From: Nemertoderma westbladi
Lineage: Eukaryota; Xenacoelomorpha; Nemertodermatida; Nemertodermatidae
Assembly: GCA_032718475.1 (NCBI GenBank)
Contig: JAUCBJ010007924.1
Location: 1 to 29,814, forward strand
DNA length: 29,814 bases
Direction: 5' to 3'
Part shown: positions 18,805 through 28,684 of the stretch, one piece after another
Layout: every line of letters begins with the position of its first letter
Numbering within the stretch: the stretch's first letter is position 1
The notes under the pieces: generated by a model
The model's input: the letters and a program-made list of their open reading frames with translations, nothing else
Databases searched by the model: none
Told to the model about the DNA's origin: nothing
Made by a program: the position numbers and the translations under genes

Positions 18805-20209
18805 GGTGTCGCAGTGGAGTCAGATATGAGGCCCATCACCCATATCTACTCTCGCGCACATGACCCACATGACTCTTTTAAGGGTGAAATTTGGCAAATT
18901 TTGCAAAATTTTAAAGGCCATGAGGCTGGGGTAGATTTATATGAAAATCACAATTTCACATTTTGTGTTTGTTTCCAACCTATTTGACATTAAATATTTG
19001 CATCTTCCTTAACTTTTATAAAAAATACAAAATATCTGGGATATTCAAAACTGGCATTGCCTTCTCAAAATTTTGAAATTTTCAAGTGTCGTGAGGCCCG
19101 CTTAGAATTTTTCGAAATCAAAAATTTTTTTTTGCAAAGTTAGTTTAGACCGATTTGGCATCAGAAAAATAGTGCTTCCCTTAAAAATATAGAAAAAATT
19201 TTTTTCACTCCACCCTACTATGCAGCTACAGGTGGCACCTCCTTTATGCTGCATGGTGGTGGCAAGTTTTCTTGATCAATGACCTAGAATAGCTGACCTA
19301 AACTACCTTAAACTACTTAATTAATGTATAGAACAATTAGCGTGATTTCACTTTCACCTCCGGAAATGGGTCTCGTAAATGGATTTTTGGTGGACACGAC
19401 TACTTCAATTTCATTTTTCGAATACTTAAATTTACATTCACGGCAAGTATTATAGCGCATTCGATAGGTAAATAAATTTTCTATTCACTTTTATGAATAA
19501 CTCAAAATCTTCCAGATGGCCAGTTAACCCCTTTTATAGGTGTCACGCCACATATTTTGGATTATTCTGATTATTTGAGGCTATACATTGGATCCTAACG
19601 GACCCAAAGCCCCCCTCACCGGTTTCTCCTTTTCCTCATCCCAGAGGTTTTTCTATGGTGTTACAGTACACTATTTTTATATGCCGCACAAAGGAGCCTC
19701 AATATACATCTTGGGAAGAACAGAAATCACTGTGTTTTTGCACTATCTTGACAAGCTTTTCCTTATTTCTCAGCAGGTTCCACACAATCATGGTAAAGGA
19801 TCCAAGAATTCAACCCATATTGAATTTATCTTAATATCACAACCAATCAGATTACATATGCCCATATCATATTAACGGAATCTAACCAATAGCGACAGAG
19901 CGTCCCCTGGCATTGCCATGTAAAAAGAGTACTTAGTTTATAAATTTACACATAGGTGCTGTATTAACATTCCATTTTAAAGTTTAATTCTAATTAAAGT
20001 GATTATTTATAGCTGACATTTTAGGATATTTGTTTATAAATATTCTACTTGCAAATATTGGTCATGGGAAAAGTGAAATGTACTTTATATTATAATGTTG
20101 AAGGTATAAGCGTTAATTCGAATTATTGAAACAGGTTAGATTTAAATTTCCACAATGACAATAGAGATTTTAGGATTTTTATTCCTATAGGAATATTGTA
20201 GAAAAACGA
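18805..20209. other. AT-rich stretch upstream of the LINE, no gene
   Basis: The first ~400 bases may include the LINE 5' leader but carry no marker of it. A/T runs dominate 18890-19205. The plus-strand frame at 19588-19875 (95 codons) has no recognisable domain and average composition, and is probably chance. Confidence 0.5.
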
Positions 20210-20715
20210 ATTTACTCGAGAATGTAGGGTAGGGTCAGGAGGTAGGTGGTGGATTCGGTGGCACCGGGAGTATTGGCTAACCAGAGAGTGGCGTCGTTTG
20301 ATATCGCGGTTGTTAAAGCTGACGCCACCTCCTACGCCCAGACAAACCGTTCCACTTACTTTATTCTGAAGCAGCGGTGTCGACTCAAGAAGCTGCACTA
20401 CCGTACTGTTCGCGAGTAACTGAGGAACGGGGGATGGCCTTTACCGCGCTGGTCGGCACCACCGACGGTGGCTGGTGCACCGACGCCCAGATACTAATCA
20501 GCAATCTCGCCGAGACACTTGTGGCTCATCGGGATGGTATGATAGAGAGGGGCCTCGCGTGCGTGATGAGTGGTATTCGCCGGAGGTTGTAATTCGCTGT
20601 CCTTCTGTCCAGCTCTCTCTGTCGCCATGGCGGTCGGCGATCGTAGCAAGGATTGGGTTTTGGGGATGGTGCTGGAATCCGTGGAGTTGGACTAGCGCAG
20701 CGGCACGATACTAAA
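20210..20715. other. CpG-rich island-like block of unknown nature
   Basis: This ~500-bp block stands out from its AT-rich surroundings. By hand count about 27 CpG fall in 20401-20700, close to the number expected from its base composition, so CpG is not depleted. The plus strand has a short frame (20377-20592, with an ATG at 20434) giving MAFTALVGTTDGGWCTD and ending GIRRRL; I do not recognise it. An imperfect hairpin (GTCGG...CCGAC) lies at about 20451-20483. It could be a promoter or first exon of a gene outside the window, or an inserted GC-rich element. No TATA, splice sites or RNA-gene fold can be defended. Confidence 0.4.
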
Positions 20716-21764
20716 ACGTATAGGCCTACTTCTGTACCCATCAATAAATTGCGAATTAATTTGATTTATTGTTCTATAATTTGAGATATTGCTATATACC
20801 ATAATTTATCAGATAGGGGTGAAACTGGACGCAATAAAAATTCATCCCTCTCCAGGTGGAATTCGACGCAAATCACAGCTGATTACTCTCAAAAATAAAA
20901 CTGTAATCTGTTCTATTGTTTTTAGTTTATTGTTTTGGTTAAAATAACGTGCCACTGTCACGTGCTCCATTCCCTAAATTGAGAATTTAACATTGAGGCG
21001 GGATATAAATTCGCCAAGATGGGATTTGCATCCAGTGCATCCATCTCTAATTTATATTAATATAATATACTACGAAATATCTGGGGATTATAAGACAAAT
21101 TTACTCGAAAATCAACAACCAATTATTTCCTTTCGCCCGAATACAAAAACTGCATTCTAACTTAACAAATTACATTTTTATTTATTTTCTCCGTGCCTAA
21201 AACAATTCAAATCAAGGTTTATATAAGAGGTGCCCAATAAATAATTATTTGTACGATTGTATTATAGTATTACATCAATTGTAGAGATAATATATAAGAG
21301 GTAGTTTTAGAGGTTTGAGCTTGTACTTGGAGAGGAGGTAGCGTGCTGTTGTTGGGCCCAGTTTCTTGAGGGGCGCGTCCCGATTATATATTTGCACAAT
21401 TTTTGTGCGGATTTTTGTGGTTTTCAATTTAGTTTGCAAGTTAATAACCCAAGTTTCATTTCCTAATTGTATATATTCTTTCATATAACTACTTCACGGT
21501 TCACACATAAACATTCAACTTTCAACTCATGAAAATAATTCTGCATATTGAAAGTTTAAAATTGACTGTTTATGTGCGAACGTCCCCATAAGCTACTGTA
21601 CAGTGTGTTCTACCTTTTAGTTGAAAATAGAGAGCTCATGAATAACCCAGGCCTTCCTTAGTAACACTGTGTATAAGTTGTTGCGTTGTTGAGGTAAATA
21701 TCTTCAAGTATATCCATCCTTTTTCAATTTCATGATAATTTAATTACAAATCTGGGAATGGGGA
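20716..21764. other. AT-rich intergenic DNA, no gene
   Basis: Only small random frames are present (for example 21275-21484, minus). TAGGCCTA occurs near 20722. Nothing else is recognised. Confidence 0.55.
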
Positions 21765-21825
21765 CTGGGCTATAACTGCTGAGGACACCAAATCTTTTAC
21801 GAAGAGCTTACGAAGACTAGTAACG
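21765..21825 (+). pseudogene. Short LINE RT fragment (WAxTAEDTKS block)
   Basis: The plus strand reads GDWAITAEDTKSFTKSLRRL, clearly related to SPCWALTAEDTKSLDG and TRMLRR in the large LINE. At DNA level 21765-21795 matches the reverse complement of 15863-15893 over 31 bases with one difference. The orientation is opposite to the large LINE. Only about 20 codons survive; upstream sequence is not recognisable. Confidence 0.75.
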
Positions 21826-21900
21826 AATAATTTTTCATTTTCATATATTCGCCTTTTATGGTTTTTAAGCACAGCTTAGCAAAGTGGGTGTTGACATCCA

Positions 21901-21969
21901 GGTGGGATCGAACTAATGACCTCCGGGTTGGAAGTCTGGCGCTCAAGGTCTAGCTATTCCCATCCCACC
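21901..21969 (-). mobile_element. tRNA-derived SINE head or tRNA pseudogene
   Basis: The reverse strand has a Pol III B-box-like AGTTCGATCCC (21904-21914) and an A-box-like TAGCTAGACC (21947-21956) at tRNA-like spacing, enclosed by complementary ends GGTGGGAT and ATCCCACC. Between them is a degraded anticodon arm (loop CTTCCAA) whose stem has two mismatches. D- and T-stems do not pair properly, so it is not a functional tRNA. It lies about 75 bp from the LINE fragment at 21765-21825. A SINE head is the best reading; its body and tail cannot be delimited. Confidence 0.6.
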
Positions 21970-22769
21970 TACCTATAACGTCCTCATGGCCTCCCATCTG
22001 TTCTCTCAATATTATAATTATATATATTATATTTCGCCTTGTGACAGACTTGGTTGTGTCAGACTGGATAATTGCAGACCGATCGGCATCATAACTAATA
22101 AATAGATAATGGTCTAGTGCATATCCGACAAATTTCAGTTTGAATTTGAACTGATTAAAAACAAAGAAATTGAAAGATGTTTGTTTGACATTTGGCTCTC
22201 TAGCAAGAGACTGTTGAACTCCCGATATCTGTCAAAATTATAAGTTTTTATTATTGATGTCTACAAATTTTAACTCGACAGCTCTAATTGACTCACAACT
22301 ATATGACACCCTTACTATGTCGCTTGTCCACCACTTCTGCTATTGCTTACTACATACACATGGATGCCTTTCTATTCAATGCTACAGTATGTTGTACAAT
22401 GCCATGGTTATTACCTCCCCACATCATGAGGTGCCAGTATACAGACAGTGTTCTTCAGGGAGGGATATTAATCCCAATTTCTGTATTGTGATGGACTATA
22501 TGTTCTTCAGACTTACTCAAACATCCATAGTTTAGATGGGGTCGAGATTGGGATATAATAGGTTATAATTTAATAAACGGGATGGGATATTCTAAACAAA
22601 ACAGTAAACAAAAAAGTTGCGAGTTGCGACCACTTTAGTGTTGGAGAGGAACTGGTTGTTATGTTACCCAACACCTTTGTGGCCCTACATACAGTACTTA
22701 CAAGGCGAAATGCATGGTGACCAATCGGTTCAACCCTGTTAGTATGGGGCTATAAAATGTACAAATACC
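21970..22769. other. AT-rich intergenic DNA, no gene
   Basis: Short frames on the plus strand (22254-22535) overlap each other in two frames and show no domain. Nothing else is recognised. Confidence 0.55.
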
Positions 22770-22809
22770 GGGGGGGGGGGGGGGTTATATTGACCCCCCC
22801 CCCCCCCCC
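22770..22809. repeat. G15 / C16 perfect inverted homopolymer hairpin
   Basis: Fifteen G (22770-22784), nine AT-rich bases, then sixteen C (22794-22809). Single strands could form a 15-bp G:C stem, and the G run could form quadruplex or triplex structures. The minus-strand frame crossing it (22739-23155) is low-complexity and not credible. Confidence 0.9.
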
Positions 22810-23378
22810 GCCCTCTAAAATCTATACATTTTAACACAAACGTCTGATTTTTTGTTTGTATGTAGATTTCACTAGTCTGAATCCGATTGACAAAAATTCT
22901 AAAAACTTTACAAGGGTTGTAATTTTGCAGCACAAAAATTTCAAGTAGTGAACAATTTTCACAAAATTTGAAAGTTTCAATTTTCATATAATATTTTTTC
23001 AATACTGGTTTTCCGGTACGTAACATCCATTGGAAAATATTTATAAATGATCTGATTACTATAAAGGGCAATTTTAGTTGTCTGCATATGAAAAAACGGA
23101 AACAAACAAGCAACCAGCACTTATAGTGATTAACCCCTGTACAATGGATTAACAATATAATATAATACGTTTACTGTATGCAATAGTAGAGAATTTGAAA
23201 ATTAGAGAACGTGATCTTGCCTTTGTTTGGTCACGAGGCTCTATTGCTACCTTGACTTTGTTAGATAGTAATTCCTTATTGGTAGGTGATAATTGATGTC
23301 GTTAAATGGCTGATGGCTAATAGGGATAATAGTTTCGGAGGAGGTGGCGAAGTGCATATATGGATAATGTTATGATGA
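22810..23378. other. AT-rich intergenic DNA, no gene
   Basis: No RNA gene, repeat or coding frame with a recognisable domain was found. Confidence 0.55.
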
Positions 23379-23608
23379 TTTTGTTCAGAAATGGAAAAAA
23401 TGAGAAAGCGTGTCACCGGGGGTTGAACCAGCGCTATACGTACGTTTCAGCCAATCAGGCCGCACCAGTAGGTGGGATAGTGAAAGTCAGGGACAAGTGG
23501 GTGAACTGGTTAGCGCTACTGATGAGGCATGATAAGCTGAAACGTATGTATAGCGCTGGTTCAACCCCCGGTGACGCGCTTTCTCATTTTTTCCATTTCT
23601 GAACAAAA
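23379..23608. mobile_element. Inverted-repeat element with 73-bp arms and internal Pol III-like promoter
   Basis: The left arm 23379-23451 and right arm 23536-23608 are reverse complements over 73 bases with two mismatches by eye, around an 84-bp centre (23452-23535). The plus strand carries an A-box-like TGGGTGAACTGG (23498-23509) in the centre and a B box GGTTCAACCCC (23558-23568) in the right arm, matching the intragenic promoter of tRNA-derived SINEs. By symmetry the left arm holds a second B box on the minus strand. It has no protein, so if mobile it is non-autonomous. It could be a foldback/MITE-like element that captured tRNA sequence, or a SINE with an inverted partial duplication of its 3' half. 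No target-site duplication is clear; similarity of the arms fades outward into ATTTTG/CAAAAC. Confidence 0.75.
23498..23568 (+). promoter_or_regulatory. tRNA-type internal Pol III promoter (A and B boxes)
   Basis: TGGGTGAACTGG (23498-23509) fits the A-box consensus except for one pyrimidine position. GGTTCAACCCC (23558-23568) fits the B box. The 60-base start-to-start spacing is long but within the range of tRNAs with a long variable arm and of SINEs. T-stem pairing is poor, so a functional tRNA is unlikely. Confidence 0.55.
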
Positions 23609-23661
23609 CCACAATATTACATCTCAGCTCAACTCAAATTCATTTATAGGGATAATCTCGT

Positions 23662-23719
23662 AAAACGCCTAATTCAGAAAAAATTCAGAAAAAACGCCTA
23701 ATTCAGAAAACACCTATTC
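23662..23719. repeat. 29-bp direct repeat, two copies
   Basis: AAAACGCCTAATTCAGAAAA starts at 23662 and again at 23691; the rest of each unit is A-rich. It is a local duplication just right of the inverted-repeat element. Confidence 0.7.
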
Positions 23720-25519
23720 GGGGAAAAAAATAAATTACATGTGGCGCCAATCACCCATAGTAAGAATCTCCTATTAATTTGAGGTGAAAGTGATCAAATA
23801 ATATTGTGACTTAATTTCTGTTAAGCCGAATGTTGTAAGCTGAAAATTAACATCATTGTTACTTAATAATAGAATAGCTAGCTCAATGAAATATTGAGAA
23901 TTCTGTATGAGACATGTTGACGCCATGTTTATTGGACTACTGCTCTGTGTTTAGGGATACAATATCCTATTTAGTTAAGCGTTACATCAATTTTTATTAA
24001 ATTACTCGCTCCTGTAATTGCTCTACATTTGTGTCAGTAGAATTCTAGGATTGGTTTTATTTTAAACGCCTTTCATGCGTTATTGTGTGGCAGATGGCTC
24101 TATGTTTCACCATTGAGCAACCTTCTGGGTGTGTAACCAAATACATGTGTTAAGCAATCGTTCTATTATGTAAGTAATGTAATTGAGGCAATTAGAATGG
24201 CATAAAAAAGGAGCAGTTAGCAATTTTAAAATTATTAATTCCTAGAAATTCAATAACAAAGGATTATATTGTTCGAGGAATATATTCGTTTTTTTCCTCC
24301 CATATCCATTTTTTCGATTTTTATTGCTTTTTGTATTTTGAGTGTGTGATACTCTTTAATTAAATAAAATGAAAATAAAAAAAGCCAGTAACAATGAACT
24401 ATTATGAGACACTGCACCCAACCAAGTGAATTTAATGCTGTGTATTTTACTGTAGTAAACAAAATAATACTTGTTAATAAGCAATTATAATAGTAGGAAT
24501 TCTTCTCCAGGGCACCACGACCATTTAAAATATAATATCGTTCTCTAATAAAACCACATAAGTCGGTCGTTAAAAAGTTACTGACTACTACTCAACTACA
24601 ACAGATGGAATGTACTCAGCTAATTTCTCTATCAAGAAAGTGTCACACACATAGTTTTAAAGGATTAAAGGCGGGTAGCGGATCTGTGGGTGGTCAAAAC
24701 TGAGTTTATTGCCATTATTTCGGCCAAAACGTGAAATTATATTGAAACAAACCGGCCTTTAAAAGAGCAGCTCGGTAAAGCCTAACTACTGAAAAACTAA
24801 AACTCTATTCAATATAACAACACTACTGGGTAAGGAACTACCTCCTATCTGCACGAATCTGGATCGAACTTAACCGAACTTGATCGAAAAGCGGCGAACT
24901 CGTTCCAGGTGAAAATATATATTGAATTTATATCAGACTTTTCTTACATTTTAAATTTAGTTGCATTTAATAATATTTTATTAAATTACAAAATTAAATT
25001 ACTTACTTCCCATAGAATAACATTGCTTAAACCAGTAAACCGGTCTCCGTATTACGACTATAGATTGCTTGTTTAATAATAAAAGAAATTTATTTTGAAA
25101 TTGCACATTTAGTTTAAAAAAAATAACAATGTAAATTAAAGTATAAGAATTCAGAGGTGGCAATCTCGGTGGGCGAGGGGTAGATGGCACACGATAAATG
25201 CGCGGTTGAGTCTTATCTGGTCCTCACATGTCATGCAAAGTGAAGGCAATGGGTGGGCATTTCCACCAACGTCCAACACACTGCCGGTGGTTGATCTATC
25301 TTTACTAAACACAAATAATAATATGAGTCCAAAGCAACATTCGTATTGAACTGATTTTGTTGATTGATTTGGTGTATGAAACTTGTATTTTTTATAACAT
25401 AACAACGAGATAAGGATAGATGCAACCACCAGTCATGAAGTGAAATGAAGAGACAAATTATTTACACTGAGTAGTGCTACAAAATTACAATATGCAGTTA
25501 GTTCAACTCCAACCATAGC
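23720..25519. other. AT-rich intergenic DNA, no gene
   Basis: No frame with recognisable domains. The 92-codon minus-strand frame at 25151-25429 lies in a slightly GC-richer patch (25155-25295) but has no motif I can name. Confidence 0.5.
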
Positions 25520-28500
25520 ATAGCTGTGTATAGCACCACAATTCACTTCACAGCTCTGTATAGTACCATCATTCACTCACTGTATAACACCATCATTCAC
25601 AAACTGTATAGCACCATCATTCACTCACTGTATAGCACCATCATTCACTCACTGTATAGCACAATCATTCACAAACTGCATGGCACTATCATTCACAAAC
25701 TGTATAGCATCATCATCCACTCACTGTATAGCACCATCATTCACAAACTGTATAGCATCATCATTCACAAACTGTATAGCACCATCAATCACAAACTGTA
25801 TAGCACCATCATTCACAAACTGTATAGCAACATCATTCACAAACTGTATAGTATCATCATTCACAAACTGCATATCACCATCATTCACAAACTGTATAGT
25901 ATCATCATTCACAAACTGTATAGCATCATCATCCACTCACTGTATAGTATCATCATTCACAAACTGTATAGCACCATCATTCACAAACTGTATAGCACCA
26001 TCATTTACAAACTGTATGGCACCATCATTCACAAACTGTATAGCACCATCATTCACAAACTGTATAGCAACATCATTCACAAACTGTATAGTATCATCAT
26101 TCACAAACTGCATATCACCATCATTCTTAAACTGTATAGCACCATCATTCACAAACTGTATAGCAACATCATTCACAAACTGTATAGTATCATCATTCAC
26201 AAACTGTATAGCACCATCATTCACAAACTGTATAGCACCATCAATCACAAACTGTATAGCACCATCATTCACAAACTGTATAGCACCGTCAATCACAAAC
26301 TGTATAGCACCATCATTTACAAACTGTATAGCACCATCATTCACAAACTGTATAGCACCATCAATCACAAACTGTATAGCACCATCATTCACAAACTGTA
26401 TAGCACCGTCAATCACAAACTGTATAGCACCATCATTTACAAACTGTATGGCACCATCATTCACAAACTGTATAGCACCACCATTCACTCACTGTATGGC
26501 ACCATCATTCACAAACTGTATAGCATCATCATCCACTCACTGTATAGTATCATCATTCACAAACTGTATAGCACCATCATTCACAAACTGTATAGCACCA
26601 TCATTCACAAACTGTATAGCAACATCATTCACAAACTGTATAGTATCATCATTCACAAACTGTATAGCACCATCATTCACAAACTGTATAGCACCATCAA
26701 TCACAAACTGTATAGCACCATCATTCACAAACTGTATAGCACCGTCAATCACAAACTGTATAGCACCATCATTTACAAACTGTATGGCACCATCATTCAC
26801 AAACTGTATAGCACCACCATTCACTCACTGTATAGCACCATCATTCACAAACTGTATAGCACCGTCAATCACAAACTGTATAGCACCATCATTCACAAAC
26901 TGTATAGCACCATCATTTACAAACTGTATAGCACCGTCAATCACAACACTCTATAGCACGTGATTATTATATAACACCATTATTCAGTCACTGTATAGCG
27001 CCATCATTCACTCAATGTATAGCACCGTCATCCACTTAATGTATAGCACCATCATTCACAAACTATATAGCACCATCATTCACAAACTGTATAGTATCAT
27101 CATTCACAAACTGTATAGCACCATCATTCACAAACTGTATAGCACCATCAATCACAAACTGTATAGCACCATCATTCACAAACTGTATAGCACCGTCAAT
27201 CACAAACTGTATAGCACCATCATTTACAAACTGTATGGCACCATCATTCACAAACTGTATAGCAACATCATTCACAAACTGTATAGTATCATCATTCACA
27301 AACTGTATAGCACCATCATTCACAAACTGTATAGCACCATCAATCACAAACTGTATAGCACCATCATTCACAAACTGTATAGCACCGTCAATCACAAACT
27401 GTATAGCACCATCATTTACAAACTGTATAGCACCATCATTCACAAACTGTATAGCACCATCAATCACAAACTGTATAGCACCATCATTCACAAACTGTAT
27501 AGCACCGTCAATCACAAACTGTATAGCACCATCATTTACAAACTGTATGGCACCATCATTCACAAACTGTATAGCACCACCATTCACTCACTGTATAGCA
27601 CCATCATTCACAAACTGTATAGCACCGTCAATCACAAACTGTATAGCACCATCATTCACAAACTGTATAGCACCATCATTTACAAACTGTATAGCACCGT
27701 CAATCACAACACTCTATAGCACGTGATTATTATATAACACCATTATTCAGTCACTGTATAGCGCCATCATTCACTCAATGTATAGCACCGTCATCCACTT
27801 AATGTATAGCACCATCATTCACAAACTATATAGCACCATCATTCACAAACTGTATAGCACCATCATTCACAAACTATATAGCACCGTCATTCACAAACTG
27901 TATAACACCATCATTCACTCACTGTATAGCACCATCATCTACTCACTGTATAGCACCATCATTCACAAACTGTATAGCACCATCATTCACAAACTGTATA
28001 GCACCATCATTCACAAACTGTATAGCACCATCATTCACAAACTGTATAGCACCGTCATTCACAAACTGTATAACACCATCATTCACTCACTGTATAGCAC
28101 CATCATCCACTCACTGTGTAGTATAGCACCATCATTCACAAACTGTATAGCACCATCATTCACAAACTGTATAGCACCGTCATTCACAAACTGTATAGCA
28201 CCGTCAATCACAGCACTCTATAGCACGTGATTATTATATAACACCATCATTCACAAACTGTATAGCACCATCATTCACAAACTGTATAGCCCCATCATTT
28301 ACAAACTGTATATCACCATCATTCACAAACTGTATAGCACCATATTCACAAACTGTATGGCACCATCATTCACAACCTGTATAGCACCATCATTCACAAA
28401 CAGTATAGCACCATCATTCACAAACTGTATAGCACCATCATTCATAAACTGTCACAAAGTGTCATTCACAAACTGTATAGCACCACCATTCACTCACTGT

Positions 28501-28684
28501 ATAGCACCATCATTCACAACCTGTATAGCACCTTCATTCACAAACTGTATAGCACCATCATTCGCAAACTGTATAGCACCATCATTCATAAACTGTCACA
28601 AAGTGTCATTCACAAACTGTATAGCACCATTATTCACAACCTGTATAGCACCATCATTCATAAACTGTATAGCACCATCATTCT
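25520..28684. repeat. 24-bp minisatellite, about 130 units
   Basis: About 3.15 kb of head-to-tail 24-bp units; 25982-26005 is a typical unit. The + strand is A/C-rich, with only two G per unit, the reverse bias of the 30-bp array. Recurrent variants include CACTCACTG for CACAAACTG, GTCAATC for ATCATTC, and ATAGTATC for ATAGCACC. They are arranged in multi-unit blocks: 120-bp spacing at 26281/26401 and 144-bp spacing at 28441/28585. The period is a multiple of three, so frames giving IHKLYSTI and TNCIAPSF (plus) and NDGAIQFV (minus) are all open for hundreds of codons. This is periodicity, not evidence for a protein. Confidence 0.96.
26935..28250. repeat. Punctuating motif with CACGTG, three copies in the 24-bp array
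   Basis: A non-canonical segment, CTCTATAGCACGTGATTATT and following AT-rich bases, interrupts the array with CACGTG at 26957-26962, 27720-27725 and 28224-28229. The first two copies share flanks over several hundred bases at an offset of 763 bp, including the unusual TTATTCAGTCACTG and AATGTATAGCACCGTC units. The third is 504 bp (21 units) further on but diverges right after the motif. These segments mark higher-order duplications. Confidence 0.85.

Noticed and set aside
19588-19875. 95-codon plus-strand frame
   Set aside because: No recognisable motif, no supporting context and ordinary composition; chance is the simplest explanation.
21901-21969. Functional tRNA gene
   Set aside because: The ends pair but the D- and T-stems do not, and the anticodon stem has mismatches; only Pol III boxes are kept, which fits a SINE head or pseudogene.
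22739-23155. 138-codon minus-strand frame
   Set aside because: It crosses the C16/G15 hairpin (poly-Gly and poly-Pro tail) and is otherwise AT-driven Phe/Ile/Lys sequence without a domain.
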